A DNA stretch of 64,000 nucleotides, taken from Burkholderia lata. Lineage in GTDB: Bacteria > Pseudomonadota > Gammaproteobacteria > Burkholderiales > Burkholderiaceae. Under the pieces are notes generated by a model, which searched no databases, was not told where the DNA came from, and saw nothing but the letters and a program-made list of their open reading frames with translations. The DNA lies in assembly GCF_000012945.1 (NCBI RefSeq), contig NC_007510.1, positions 1,302,001 through 1,366,000 of the forward strand, read 5' to 3'. Below are positions 56,077 to 64,000 of the stretch, piece by piece (position 1 is the first letter of the stretch; the number at the start of each line of letters is the position of its first letter). The translations under genes and the position numbers were made by a program.

Positions 56077-57282
56077 TTACGAATTCGTGGCGGCCGGTGC
56101 GCGGCGCTGCTGCGCGATCTGCAGGAACACGAGTGCGAGTCCGGCTGCGGCGATCAGCCCGCCGACGAGCGGCACGGCCGCATAACCGAAGCCTGCCGAG
56201 ATCGCCGCACCGCCGGCGGCTGCGCCGAGCGCATTGCCGAGGTTGAACGCGCCGATGTTGACGGCCGACGCGAGGCCCGGCGCTTCGTGGGCCGCCCGCA
56301 TCACGCGCATCTGCAGCGGCGGCACGACCGCGAACGTTGCGACACCCCACACGAGCAGCGTGACGGCTGCGCCGACGTGCGTGCTGGCGAGCACCGGGAA
56401 CGCCGCCATCGTGGCGATCAGCAACAGCAGGAAACCGATCAGCGTGCCGTCGAGCGAGCGGTCGGCGAGGCGCCCGCCCGCGATGTTGCCGATCGAGAAG
56501 CCGACGCCGATCAGCACCAGCATCGCGGTCACGAAGCCGGGCGTCGCGCCGGTCACGTGTTCGAGCGTCGGCGCGACATACGTATAGAGCGTGAACATCG
56601 CACCGGCGCCGAGCACGGTCGTCCCGAGCGCGCCGAGCACGACGGGGCGCGTCAGCACCGAGAGTTCCGCGCGCAGGTCGGGCATCTTGCCGGCTTCGCC
56701 CTTCGGCAGTGCCGCGAACAGCCCGGCGATCGCCACCAGGCCGAGGCCCGCGGTCGCCGCGAACGACATGCGCCAGCCGATGATCTGGCCGAGCCAGGTC
56801 GCGGCCGGCACGCCGCCGACGTTCGCGATCGTGAGACCCATGAACATCGTCGCGACCGCGCTGGCCTGCTTTTCGCGCGGCACGAGGCTGGCCGCGACCA
56901 CCGAGCCGAGTCCGAAGAACGCGCCGTGGTTGAGGCTCGTCACGAGGCGGGCGAGCAGCAGCGTCGTGTAGCCCGGCGCGAACGCCGACAGCAGGTTGCC
57001 GATCGTGAAGATCGACATCAGCGCGATCAGCGCCGAGCGGCGCGACCAGCGTGCGAGCAGCAGCGTCATCAGCGGCGCGCCGACCATCACGCCGATCGCA
57101 TACGCGCTGATCAGCATGCCGGCCTGCGGAATCGACACGTGCACGCCGTCGGCGATCACGGGCAGCAGGCCCATCGGCGAGAACTCGGTCGTGCCGATGC
57201 CGAACGCACCGGCGGCGAGTGCCAGCAGCGGCAGCGCTGCGCTGCCGCCCGGGCGGGAAGGAGAGGAAGTCGTGGTGTTCAC
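56077..57282 (-). CDS. MFS efflux transporter (AraJ/DHA1-like)
   Basis: The 401-residue carrier has the family feature FGIGTTEFSPMGLLP near residue 28, LLLARWSRRSALI between helices 2 and 3, and NHGAFFGLGS in the centre. It belongs to the DHA1 drug:H+ antiporter branch. It has the LTTR-like box at 57389-57403 upstream and could be controlled by the LysR protein encoded at 58013-58954. Confidence 0.88.
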   Translation of the reverse strand: MNTTTSSPSRPGGSAALPLLALAAGAFGIGTTEFSPMGLLPVIADGVHVSIPQAGMLISAYAIGVMVGAPLMTLLLARWSRRSALIALMSIFTIGNLLSAFAPGYTTLLLARLVTSLNHGAFFGLGSVVAASLVPREKQASAVATMFMGLTIANVGGVPAATWLGQIIGWRMSFAATAGLGLVAIAGLFAALPKGEAGKMPDLRAELSVLTRPVVLGALGTTVLGAGAMFTLYTYVAPTLEHVTGATPGFVTAMLVLIGVGFSIGNIAGGRLADRSLDGTLIGFLLLLIATMAAFPVLASTHVGAAVTLLVWGVATFAVVPPLQMRVMRAAHEAPGLASAVNIGAFNLGNALGAAAGGAAISAGFGYAAVPLVGGLIAAAGLALVFLQIAQQRRAPAATNS

Positions 57283-57388
57283 GCGATGAGCTCCTGTAGT
57301 CGAGGGACAACGGCACAGGCCGTTGAGGACAGGGCGAAGTGTGCCTGCATGACTTTTGCGGAAAAAGCCGTATACGAACGAAATTATC

Positions 57389-57403
57389 TTGATTTCATGT
57401 CAA
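57389..57403. promoter_or_regulatory. LTTR-type box before the MFS gene
   Basis: TTGATTTCATGTCAA is TTGA-N7-TCAA, an exact T-N11-A LysR-type box, 106 bases upstream of the MFS start. It is a candidate site for a LysR regulator. Confidence 0.45.
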
Positions 57404-57686
57404 TAATGCAGCGAGCGCTCGAAGCCCGCTGGAGGGTCGGGCGAAAGCGGGATTTTTGTGAAAGCGTCGTGTAATGAAGGGGATGTGGCTTTCGGCCTGG
57501 AGACCGTGAGCCATCGACGCTTCGAAGTGGGCTGACGGTCGTTCCGCCCGATGATCCGGAGGCCGTCCGCGGACCGTCCGGCGATCCGCCGCCGCGCGGA
57601 TCGGGCGGGCCGGCCAGGTAGCGGGCATTGCCCCGAACGACCGTCGCGCCGTCGCCGAAAACCCTTTGCAGACAAGGCACAAGGGC

Positions 57687-57762
57687 AAAAAAAGCCCCGA
57701 TCACAGGGGGACCGTGACCGGGGCGGAAACGCATCCTCTCTTTGGCACGAGGGTTGGATGCG
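57687..57762 (-). ncRNA. Candidate small RNA with two hairpins and a rho-independent terminator
   Basis: On the minus strand a good -10 hexamer (TATACT) at about 57767-57772 is followed at the usual distance by a stretch of about 75 bases. This stretch folds into a perfect seven-base-pair hairpin (CGCATCC...GGATGCG). An 11-base-pair terminator stem with one mismatch follows (57714-57724 with 57694-57704) and then seven T. No gene ends here, so the terminator is unexplained by any coding gene. Direct repeats of GGTTCGAA precede it. The 730-base gap (57283-58012) holds no supported gene otherwise. Confidence 0.55.
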
Positions 57763-57774
57763 CGCGCAGTATAT

Positions 57775-57797
57775 TTCGAACCATGACAATTCGAACC
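57775..57797. repeat. Direct repeat TTCGAACC, 15-base period
   Basis: TTCGAACC occurs at 57775-57782 and 57790-57797, so its centre-to-centre distance is 15 bases. It overlaps the -35 zone of the candidate small-RNA promoter and may be a regulator site. Confidence 0.4.
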
Positions 57798-58012
57798 GAC
57801 GTTAAACGGCCGTTTTTGGTGTCAATTTAAAAACACCGGTGCTGCGGCGTCCGGTGTCGTCGTTTTGTAAGAATTTTCGCGAAAAAGATGCGGCTGTTTA
57901 GCCTGTTTCGGCAGCCAAGCCGACGGTTTGACGGAAGGGGGTTCCGCCCGTCATTCGGCACCGCGAATCGTGTCGCTCAAGCGCCGGGCGAAGTCGTGGA
58001 ATCTGCTGTCAC

Positions 58013-58954
58013 TCAGCCCGCTTGGCGCGCTTCACCGGCCGCGTCGCGCACGGCCTCGAGAAACCGCGCGACGACGGGCGACGGCGGCATTGCCGCACCG
58101 TCGAACACGAACTCGATGTCGAAGCGGCTCGCGAGTTCGTCGAGCGCGACGAGCCGGACCGTGTGCGGGCAGGTCGGCGACGAGCTTTCCGGCACGAATG
58201 CACAGCCCATCCCGGCTGCGACGAGGCCGATCAACGTCGGAATGTCGCTGCCGACCTGCGCGATGCGCGGCGTGAAGCCGGCCTGCTGGCACTGCGCCAT
58301 CAGGAACCGGTGGTGCGCGGCGGAGCGCTGCGCATCGAACCAGACGAACGGCTCGTTCGCGACGTCGGCCAGCGTGCGCGGCGCGGTGAAGCGTCCGCCC
58401 GGCGGCGCGGGCATCGCGAGCACGAAGCGGTCGCTCAGCAGCCGTACGCCCGACAGGTGAGGCGCCTCGTCCCGGCGCCACGCCATGATCCCGCCGTCGA
58501 GCTGGCCGCGCATCAGCGCGCCCGCCTGTTCGGCCGACAGCATCGGTGCGATCGACAGCTTCACGTCCGGGCACGCATCGCGAAAGGACTTGAGGACGTT
58601 TGCGACGACGGGCAACGGCAGGCAGTTCGGCAACGCACCGAGCCGCAGCTCGCCCAGCTGGCCGGCCGCGCTGCGCAGTGCGCGCTCACGGCTGTCCTGC
58701 AGCGTCGCGAGCAGGCCGGTCGCGTCCTGCAGGAAGCTGGCGCCGGCCGCCGTGAGCGTGACGCCCGTTGCGCGGCGCACCAGCAGCGGCGTGCCGATCG
58801 CGTCCTCGAGTTCGCGGATCTGTCGCGACAGCGCGGGCTGGACGATGCCGGCCGCGCGGGCGCCGGCCATCACGCTGCCGGCTTGCGCGACGGCCACGAA
58901 GTAGCGCAGGTGACGCAATTCGATCTGACGCATGCGGGTTCCGTTCCGGTTCAT
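58013..58954 (-). CDS. LysR-family transcriptional regulator
   Basis: The 313-residue regulator has the helix-turn-helix in VMAGARAAGIVQPALSRQIRE and an effector domain from about 100. ATG at 58954 is preferred for an AGG upstream; ATG at 58933 is possible. It is divergent from the dehydratase-like gene at 59099 across 144 bases and is a candidate regulator of it and of the downstream MFS gene. Confidence 0.88.
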   Translation of the reverse strand: MNRNGTRMRQIELRHLRYFVAVAQAGSVMAGARAAGIVQPALSRQIRELEDAIGTPLLVRRATGVTLTAAGASFLQDATGLLATLQDSRERALRSAAGQLGELRLGALPNCLPLPVVANVLKSFRDACPDVKLSIAPMLSAEQAGALMRGQLDGGIMAWRRDEAPHLSGVRLLSDRFVLAMPAPPGGRFTAPRTLADVANEPFVWFDAQRSAAHHRFLMAQCQQAGFTPRIAQVGSDIPTLIGLVAAGMGCAFVPESSSPTCPHTVRLVALDELASRFDIEFVFDGAAMPPSPVVARFLEAVRDAAGEARQAG

Positions 58955-59098
58955 CGATATACCTGTGAAGCATAGCAAACGCCATCCGATGGTATTGGAA
59001 AGCATGGGAAGCGTGCCGTACGATAACCGTCGTTGCCGCGCGCAGTGGCGCGTCGCGTGCGTTCCTTCAGTTCCCTCCGTTCCCATTGGTCCCGTCCC

Positions 59099-60019
59099 AT
59101 GCCGCTTCATATCCCGACCCCTTATATCCGCTCGCAAATTGCGTCCCGCCGGCTCGGCAGGACCATCCGGCTGAAGCTCGATGCGCTGCAGCCGTCGGGC
59201 TCGTTCAAGCTGCGCGGCATCGGCGCCGTTTGTGAAGCGCGGCATGCGGCCGGCGCGCGGCGCTTCGTGTCGTCGTCGGGCGGCAATGCGGGCATCGCGG
59301 TCGCGTATTGCGGCCGCGAACTCGGCGTGCCGGTGCTCGTCGTCGTGCCGGAGAGCGCGTCGGCCCGCGCCCGCGAGCTGATCCGCGTCGAGGGCGCGGA
59401 GGTGGTCGTGCACGGCGCGAGCTGGGCCGAGGCGAACGCGTACGCGCAGTCGGCACTCGGCGAGCACGATGCGTTCGTGCATCCGTTCGACGACCGTGTG
59501 CTGTGGCAGGGCCACGCGACGATGATCGACGAGATGGCGGCGGCCGGCCCGAAGCCCGGCGCGGTCGTGCTCGCGGTCGGCGGCGGCGGGCTGCTGTGCG
59601 GCGTGCTCGAAGGGCTGGCGCGCAACGGCTGGCACGACGTGCCGGTAGTCGCCGCCGAAACGGAGGGCGCCGACTGCTATGCGCGCTCGCTGGCGCAGGG
59701 GCGTGTGGTCGAGTTGTCGGCGATCACGAGCATCGCGACGTCGCTCGGCGCGAAGCGGCCATGCGATGCGGCGGTCGAATGGGCCGCGCGACACGAGATC
59801 CATCCGGTCGTCGTGTCCGATGCCGACGCGGTGGCCGCGTCGCTGCGCTTCCTCGATGAACACCGGATCGTTGTCGAGCCCGCATGCGGTGCTGCGCTGG
59901 CCGCACTCGAGCGACCGGTGCCCGTGCTTGCATCGGCGACGGATATCGCCGTGATCGTCTGCGGCGGCGTGACGGCAACCGTCGAGCAGATGCAGACGTT
60001 GCGCGCGACGTTGCGGTAG
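59099..60019 (+). CDS. PLP-dependent serine/threonine dehydratase-like enzyme
   Basis: The 306-residue fold-type II PLP enzyme has the Schiff-base lysine in PSGSFKLRG, the phosphate-binding Gly-rich loop VGGGGLLCG and the substrate loop SSSGGNAG. Relatives are L-serine or L-threonine dehydratases that release ammonia and an oxoacid. At about 310 residues it matches catabolic single-domain forms, without a regulatory domain. The 3' end is repeated in decayed form about 135 bases downstream. Confidence 0.87.
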   Translation: MPLHIPTPYIRSQIASRRLGRTIRLKLDALQPSGSFKLRGIGAVCEARHAAGARRFVSSSGGNAGIAVAYCGRELGVPVLVVVPESASARARELIRVEGAEVVVHGASWAEANAYAQSALGEHDAFVHPFDDRVLWQGHATMIDEMAAAGPKPGAVVLAVGGGGLLCGVLEGLARNGWHDVPVVAAETEGADCYARSLAQGRVVELSAITSIATSLGAKRPCDAAVEWAARHEIHPVVVSDADAVAASLRFLDEHRIVVEPACGAALAALERPVPVLASATDIAVIVCGGVTATVEQMQTLRATLR

Positions 60020-60074
60020 GCGAGAGGCCGGCGCAAGCAGGTTTGTCGGAGTCGGTTGGATGGCGGTCGATGAT

Positions 60075-60153
60075 GGATATCCCTGCGATCGTCTGCGCTG
60101 GCGTGACGGCGATCATCGAGCAGATGCAGACGCGGCGCGCGACGTTGCGAAAG
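60075..60153 (+). pseudogene. Decayed duplicate of the 3' end of the dehydratase gene
   Basis: The bases align with 59941-60019 at 67 of 79 positions in a hand alignment. The encoded tail (IVCAGVTAIIEQMQTRRATLR) matches the gene end (IVCGGVTATVEQMQTLRATLR). The stop codon position is changed to AAG. Nothing upstream is left of the rest of a gene. It is a remnant of a tandem duplication or of a former paralogue. Confidence 0.75.
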
Positions 60154-60309
60154 GCCGGGTGGCCGTCGACCCCGACGAACGTCGGCATCGGCCGCGTATG
60201 CCCGCCACGATGTCGCGAAGCATCGAAGCACATCGAAGCAATATCCGCAACACAACGGGTAAGCAGCCGGTGGCGCGGAGATTCCCGTGAGGAATGACGG
60301 GGAAGGGTG

Positions 60310-60353
60310 CGTATCGTCGCGCGGTGCCGGGTACGGCCGGGCGCGACGATACG
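60310..60353. terminator. Hairpin after the lipoprotein gene
   Basis: CGTATCGTCGCG (60310-60321) and CGCGACGATACG (60342-60353) form a perfect 12-base-pair stem, ten bases after the stop of the leftward lipoprotein gene. No T tract follows. The rest of the 343-base gap (60020-60362) holds only the decayed gene copy. Confidence 0.55.
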
Positions 60354-60362
60354 GGCGGCCGG

Positions 60363-61490
60363 TCAGTTTGCGGCCGGTGCGCTCGCGCCGGACGGTGCGG
60401 ACGATGCGACGGGGTTGGCGGCGGCAGGCGTGGGTGAGGTGCTCGACGGTGCCGATGCCGATACGGGGGCCGAAGCGGTGGACGCAGGCGCGACCGGAGC
60501 CAGCGTCGCAGCGGCCGGCGCCGAAGCGGCATGCGTCGACGCCGCCGTGGCAGCTGACGATGCCGGGCTGGAAGCGGATGCCGGCGCGGAAACCGGCACG
60601 GCAGCCGAAGCCGGCGTGGATGCCGATCCGGACGCCGGTGCAGGCGTCGACGAGGCGGCCGATGCAGGCGCCGCACCCGAAGCCGGTACCGACCCCGAAC
60701 CAGACGCCGCCACCGGCGCGGCAGCACGCATCGCCGCCGGCACGACCACGGCCGACGCGGCGGCCGGCACGGCATTCGCGCCCGACTCGGGCGCCACGAC
60801 CGGCAGCGACAGCGGCACCGGCGCCGCGGGCGGCGTCGGCACGACCGGCGTCGTCATCTTCATCGGCTCGCCCTGGGGTGTCGGCGCGGGTTCGGGCAGC
60901 GGCGTGACGGGTTCCTTCTCGGCAGCCTTGACGGTCGCGCGGTCGCGGCGGGCCGGGTCGATCTTCAGGAAATGCTCGACGAGATTGAAGAAGCGCTCAT
61001 AGAACACGCCGGCGGGAATCGTCTCGCTGGCGGTCTTGACGAGCGCATCGTCACTCGACCCGATCGGCAGCGACAGCGAGCCGAACACGCTCAAGCCCAC
61101 GCTGGCCGACGTATTCGACTTCTTCAGCGTGTAGCGATCCTGCACCGCGTTAACGTACGCAATGCTCGACGAGCCATCGGCGTTCGCGTCCGCGCACACG
61201 ACGTGAAACTCGATCACGACGTGCATGTCGTTGTTCGGCTGGAAATTCTTGCTGCCGTCGACCGCATCGTTGCGCGACGACGACACCACATAGCCCTGGC
61301 TCAGCAGCGCGCGCCGCGCGGCCTCGCAGGCCGCGTCGGATTTCGAGTGGAACGTATGCGCATACGGGCTGCTGGTCGCGTCGAACTGTTCCTGCTGGTA
61401 GATCGGCTTGGGCGGCGACGAGCACGCCGCCAGCACGGTCGCGGCCGCGAGCGCGCACGAAACGGAAAACAGGCGAAATCGGTTGTGCAT
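60363..61490 (-). CDS. Lipoprotein with a long Ala/Pro/Ser-rich tail (DUF2242-like)
   Basis: The 375-residue protein has a lipoprotein signal peptide with the lipobox LAAC (Cys23). The first 185 residues form a conserved-looking domain (AYVNAVQDRYTLKK in it) that resembles DUF2242 proteins of Burkholderia. From about 205 to the end it is low-complexity Ala, Pro, Ser and Val. Function is unknown. The tail probably spans or crosses the peptidoglycan or is disordered. Confidence 0.8.
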   Translation of the reverse strand: MHNRFRLFSVSCALAAATVLAACSSPPKPIYQQEQFDATSSPYAHTFHSKSDAACEAARRALLSQGYVVSSSRNDAVDGSKNFQPNNDMHVVIEFHVVCADANADGSSSIAYVNAVQDRYTLKKSNTSASVGLSVFGSLSLPIGSSDDALVKTASETIPAGVFYERFFNLVEHFLKIDPARRDRATVKAAEKEPVTPLPEPAPTPQGEPMKMTTPVVPTPPAAPVPLSLPVVAPESGANAVPAAASAVVVPAAMRAAAPVAASGSGSVPASGAAPASAASSTPAPASGSASTPASAAVPVSAPASASSPASSAATAASTHAASAPAAATLAPVAPASTASAPVSASAPSSTSPTPAAANPVASSAPSGASAPAAN

Positions 61491-61606
61491 GGCGTCTTTC
61501 AGAAGGCTTGGCGAGAGGTCGCGCAACGGGCGGAGCCAGGATGAAGCGCGCGGCCATCTCGTAAGGCCGGGGCGTCATTATAGTTTCCTTTGATGTCGCG
61601 CTCGCT

Positions 61607-62500
61607 TCAGTCGGCCGGTGCGCCGCGTGCCGCGGCGAGCAATTGCGACGTCAGCGGATGGTGTTCGCCGCGCCGCGAGCGGATCGCGTGGATCTCCTCG
61701 GTCACGTCGCCGGCACGCCCGAGCCGCCGCAACCCGCGCAGCAGCGACGCGTCGTTCGCGCCGAGTTCGCTCAGCGGAAACACGCCGAGGCCGCGCGCCG
61801 CGAACACGGCCATCAGCGCGCTGTCCTCGAACTCCCCGGCCACACGGGGCAGGATCCGTTCTCCTTCCAGCCACAGGTCGAGGCGCGCGCGCAGCGCAGA
61901 ATGCGCGGTCGGCAGCAGCACGGGCAGGTCGGCGAGGCACTGCGGAAAGTGCTGCCGCGCGGCCGGCGTGACGAGCGCCGAGGGGCCATACCAGTCGACC
62001 GGCGACGCGACGAGCCGCTCGCTCGTCACGCGCAGGTTCGAACCGGACGGCGCGCCCTGGCCGGCCAGCACCAGGTCGAGATGATGCAGCGCCAGCTCCG
62101 CGAGCAGCGCATCGTGCTCGCCTTCGTGGCACAGCAGCCGCAGCGTGGGCGTATCCAGCACGGGCGCGAGGATCGCGTGCGCGGCGAGCTTGGAGATGCC
62201 GTCCGCGAGGCCGACCGCGAGCCGCACGGTCGGCTGGCTGGCCGCCGCGCGCACTTCGTCGGGGATCAGCCGCCCCATTTCGAAGATCGCCTCCGCGCGC
62301 GCAAACGCGGCCTGGCCGGCGTCGGTCATCGTGACGCCGCGCCCGGCCGGGCGCAATAACTGGTGCCCGAGCGCTTTTTCGAGCTCGCGCACCTGCGCAC
62401 TGATGGTCTGCACGGCCATGTCGAGCCGCGCGGCCGCGCGCGCGAAGCCGCCTTCCTTCACGACGACCCAGAAGTAGTACAGATGTCGGAAATTGAGCAT
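61607..62500 (-). CDS. LysR-family regulator (NhaR-like)
   Basis: The 297-residue regulator starts MLNFRHLYYFWVVVKEGGFARAA, the start of NhaR-type LysR proteins, with the effector domain from about 95. An upstream start at 62530 would add ten residues and overlap the operator region. It is divergent from the TerC-family gene with a perfect inverted repeat between them and probably controls it in response to an ion or pH. Confidence 0.88.
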   Translation of the reverse strand: MLNFRHLYYFWVVVKEGGFARAAARLDMAVQTISAQVRELEKALGHQLLRPAGRGVTMTDAGQAAFARAEAIFEMGRLIPDEVRAAASQPTVRLAVGLADGISKLAAHAILAPVLDTPTLRLLCHEGEHDALLAELALHHLDLVLAGQGAPSGSNLRVTSERLVASPVDWYGPSALVTPAARQHFPQCLADLPVLLPTAHSALRARLDLWLEGERILPRVAGEFEDSALMAVFAARGLGVFPLSELGANDASLLRGLRRLGRAGDVTEEIHAIRSRRGEHHPLTSQLLAAARGAPAD

Positions 62501-62511
62501 CGGATCGTAAT

Positions 62512-62558
62512 TTCGGAAAAACCGAACCAAAAGTCAGATTCTCTCTGATTTTTCCGAA
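62512..62558. promoter_or_regulatory. Perfect inverted repeat between the NhaR-like and terC-like genes
   Basis: TTCGGAAAAA (62512-62521) and TTTTTCCGAA (62549-62558) are a perfect ten-base inverted repeat. A second, smaller dyad, CAGA...TCTG, lies inside it. It fills most of the 72-base divergent gap and must overlap both promoters. Confidence 0.55.
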
Positions 62559-62572
62559 GTCCGGGGCGGCAT

Positions 62573-63364
62573 ATGATCTGGCTTTCCACTTTCGTATCGG
62601 CCCATTTCATGGACTACCTGCTGACGCTTGCCGTTGACCCCGCCGTCTGGGCTGCGCTTCTGACGCTCGTCGTGATGGAAGTCGTGCTCGGCATCGACAA
62701 CCTGATCTTCATCTCGATCCTCAGCAACAAGCTGCCCGAAGCGCAGCGTGCCCGCACGCAGCGCCTCGGCATCGCGCTCGCGCTGGTGATGCGCCTCGCG
62801 CTGCTCGGCAGCGTCGCGTGGATCGCGAGCCTCACCGAACCGGTGTTCACGCTGTTCGACCATGCGTTCTCGTGGCGCGACCTGATCCTGCTGTCGGGCG
62901 GCCTGTTCCTCGTCTGGAAGGCGACCACCGAGATCCATCACCATGTGTCGCGCGACGGTGAAGGCGCGGGCGGTTCGGGCGGCGCGGTCGGCCTGACGGT
63001 GTGGGCCGCGATCGGCCAGATCGTGATGCTCGACATCGTGTTCTCGATCGACAGCATCGTGACCGCGATCGGCATGACCGAACACGTGCCGATCATGTTC
63101 GTCGCGGTGATCGTCGCCGTCGCCGTGATGCTGTTCGCTGCACAGCCGCTCGCACGCTTCATCGACCGCAACCCGACCATCGTGATGCTCGCGCTGTCGT
63201 TCCTGGTCGTGATCGGCATGACGCTGATCGCCGAAGGGTTCGGCTCGCATGTGCCGAAGGGCTACATCTACGCGGCAATGGCGTTCTCGGCTTTCGTCGA
63301 AGGCATGAACATGCTGGCGCGGCGCGCGAAGTCGAAGCGCTCGGCACCGACGGAAGGCCACTGA
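62573..63364 (+). CDS. TerC-family membrane protein
   Basis: The 263-residue protein has about seven membrane helices and the family signature [15 protein letters not shown] near residue 38 with a membrane aspartate. DIVFSIDSI follows near 155, with a second. Relatives are implicated in metal-ion (manganese) efflux and tellurite resistance. The start may instead be ATG at 62609. The divergent NhaR-like regulator and shared operator suggest ion-dependent control. Confidence 0.9.
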   Translation: MIWLSTFVSAHFMDYLLTLAVDPAVWAALLTLVVMEVVLGIDNLIFISILSNKLPEAQRARTQRLGIALALVMRLALLGSVAWIASLTEPVFTLFDHAFSWRDLILLSGGLFLVWKATTEIHHHVSRDGEGAGGSGGAVGLTVWAAIGQIVMLDIVFSIDSIVTAIGMTEHVPIMFVAVIVAVAVMLFAAQPLARFIDRNPTIVMLALSFLVVIGMTLIAEGFGSHVPKGYIYAAMAFSAFVEGMNMLARRAKSKRSAPTEGH

Positions 63365-63454
63365 GCCACCGCGCGTGACACGGCTGCTGCGGTGGCCGGC
63401 GTCACGCGCCTCATATGGAATCCAGACGAAATTCGCACGGAAAGGAGAAGCGCG

Positions 63455-63769
63455 ATGAAATGCCCAGTCTGCAAGACGCCCGACCTGCTGATGGCCGAGC
63501 GCCAGTCGATCGAGATCGACTACTGTCCGACCTGCCGCGGTGTGTGGCTCGATCGCGGCGAACTCGACAAGCTGATCGCACGCGAGGCCGGCGACGCGCC
63601 CGTGCGGCACGATGCGCAAGCACCGCGCGGCCACGACGGCGGGTGGGGGCGCGACGCTCGCTCGCATGACAGCCGTGACAGACACGATGGCCGCTCGCAC
63701 GATGATCGCTACAAGCACGACGGCCAGCGTCGCAAGAAATCGGTGTTCGACCTGTTCGACTTCGACTGA
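63455..63769 (+). CDS. Small zinc-ribbon protein (TFIIB-type zinc finger)
   Basis: The 104-residue protein has two CxxC pairs (CPVC at 3-6 and CPTC at 24-27) followed by GVWLDRGEL, the zf-TFIIB domain. The middle is rich in His, Asp and Arg (about 52-93), and it ends FDLFDFD. Function is unknown. AAGGAG precedes ATG 63455. A strong terminator follows. Confidence 0.88.
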   Translation: MKCPVCKTPDLLMAERQSIEIDYCPTCRGVWLDRGELDKLIAREAGDAPVRHDAQAPRGHDGGWGRDARSHDSRDRHDGRSHDDRYKHDGQRRKKSVFDLFDFD

Positions 63770-63790
63770 TCACACCGCACGTCATAAAAG

Positions 63791-63825
63791 AAAGCCCCGC
63801 CGTACGTACCCGGCGGGGCTTTTTC
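63791..63825. terminator. Rho-independent terminator
   Basis: AGCCCCGCCG (63793-63802) and CGGCGGGGCT (63811-63820) form a perfect ten-base-pair stem, flanked by A and T runs, so it works in both directions. It separates the zinc-ribbon gene from the convergent heat-shock gene. Confidence 0.9.
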
Positions 63826-63856
63826 ATGCGTGCGGGATGATCGCCCGCGTGGGTGC

Positions 63857-64000
63857 TTACGCGTTGCCGGCCGTCACGTCGATGCGGCGTGGTCGCGTTT
63901 CCTCGCGGCGCGGAATCGTCAGCGTCAGCACGCCGTCGCGCAGGTTCGCGTCGATCCTCGACGTGTCGAGATCGGGGCTCAGCACGAAGCTGCGTGCATA
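63857..64000 (-). CDS. Small heat-shock protein (Hsp20), C-terminal part
   Basis: Only the last 47 residues are in the window: SFVLSPDLDTSRIDANLRDG, then VLTLTIPRR, and the end IDVTAGNA. LRDGVLTLTIP is the end of the alpha-crystallin domain of Hsp20 chaperones. The start is beyond the right edge. Confidence 0.9.
   Translation of the reverse strand, partial: YARSFVLSPDLDTSRIDANLRDGVLTLTIPRREETRPRRIDVTAGNA

Noticed and set aside
57384..57734. Possible 116-residue gene overlapping the candidate small RNA
   Set aside because: It starts inside the first hairpin without a spaced ribosome binding site, runs through the terminator, and the product has no recognisable features.

Overview
The sequence is a GC-rich bacterial chromosome segment that looks like Burkholderia (family Burkholderiaceae, probably a Burkholderia cepacia complex-type secondary replicon). 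This placement is an inference. It rests on base composition, the density of LysR regulators (seven), the gram-negative porins, the trimeric autotransporter, the bkd operon, and the mixture of catabolic islands. No tRNA, rRNA, insertion sequence, integrase or CRISPR array was seen.

Region 1 (1-10467) is the most unusual part. A seven-gene leftward operon encodes TonB, ExbB, two ExbD proteins, an MFS transporter, a dipeptide epimerase-like enolase and a large SxxK serine hydrolase of the D-aminopeptidase/MlrB type. A rightward M81 (MlrC-type) metallopeptidase converges on it. A histidine kinase lies at one end and an OmpR-type response regulator at the other, about 8.5 kb apart. The first codons of another leftward gene, perhaps the outer-membrane receptor, run off the left edge. 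The same palindrome (TTTGTATC-N6-GATACAAA or a close variant) sits in all three control regions: before the partial gene/kinase, before the M81 gene, and before tonB/response regulator. I read this as one self-contained, TonB-energised system that imports and degrades an unusual peptide, probably one containing D-residues or cyclic, under its own two-component control. Three of its parts resemble the mlrB, mlrC and mlrD genes of microcystin degraders, but there is no mlrA.

Region 2 (10557-19976) holds a LysR/zinc alcohol dehydrogenase pair, the branched-chain 2-oxoacid dehydrogenase operon bkdA1-bkdA2-bkdB-lpdV, and three small genes of unknown role. Region 3 (20023-29858) is a catabolic block: a metallo-beta-lactamase-fold hydrolase and a GMC oxidoreductase divergent from a LysR gene, then a class II aldolase-family protein, an aldehyde dehydrogenase and a porin, then a secreted alpha/beta hydrolase divergent from an AraC regulator. 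Region 4 (29983-34001) is a YadA-type trimeric autotransporter with an AT-rich upstream region, and a small NAD(P)-binding protein.

Region 5 (34027-50465) concerns nitrogen compounds: agmatinase, a GNAT acetyltransferase, an atypical HMCES/YedK protein, two mirrored pairs of NCS1 permease plus porin, an M20 amidohydrolase, an MHS-type MFS carrier, an N-carbamoyl-amino-acid/allantoate amidohydrolase and an acetylpolyamine amidohydrolase, with several LysR regulators. Region 6 (50570-55523) is an archaic (Csu-type) chaperone-usher pilus operon with a small extra secreted protein. Region 7 (56077-64000) contains an MFS efflux gene, a candidate small RNA, LysR genes, a serine/threonine dehydratase-like gene followed by a decayed copy of its 3' end, a lipoprotein, a TerC-family membrane protein, a small zinc-ribbon protein and the end of a small heat-shock protein.
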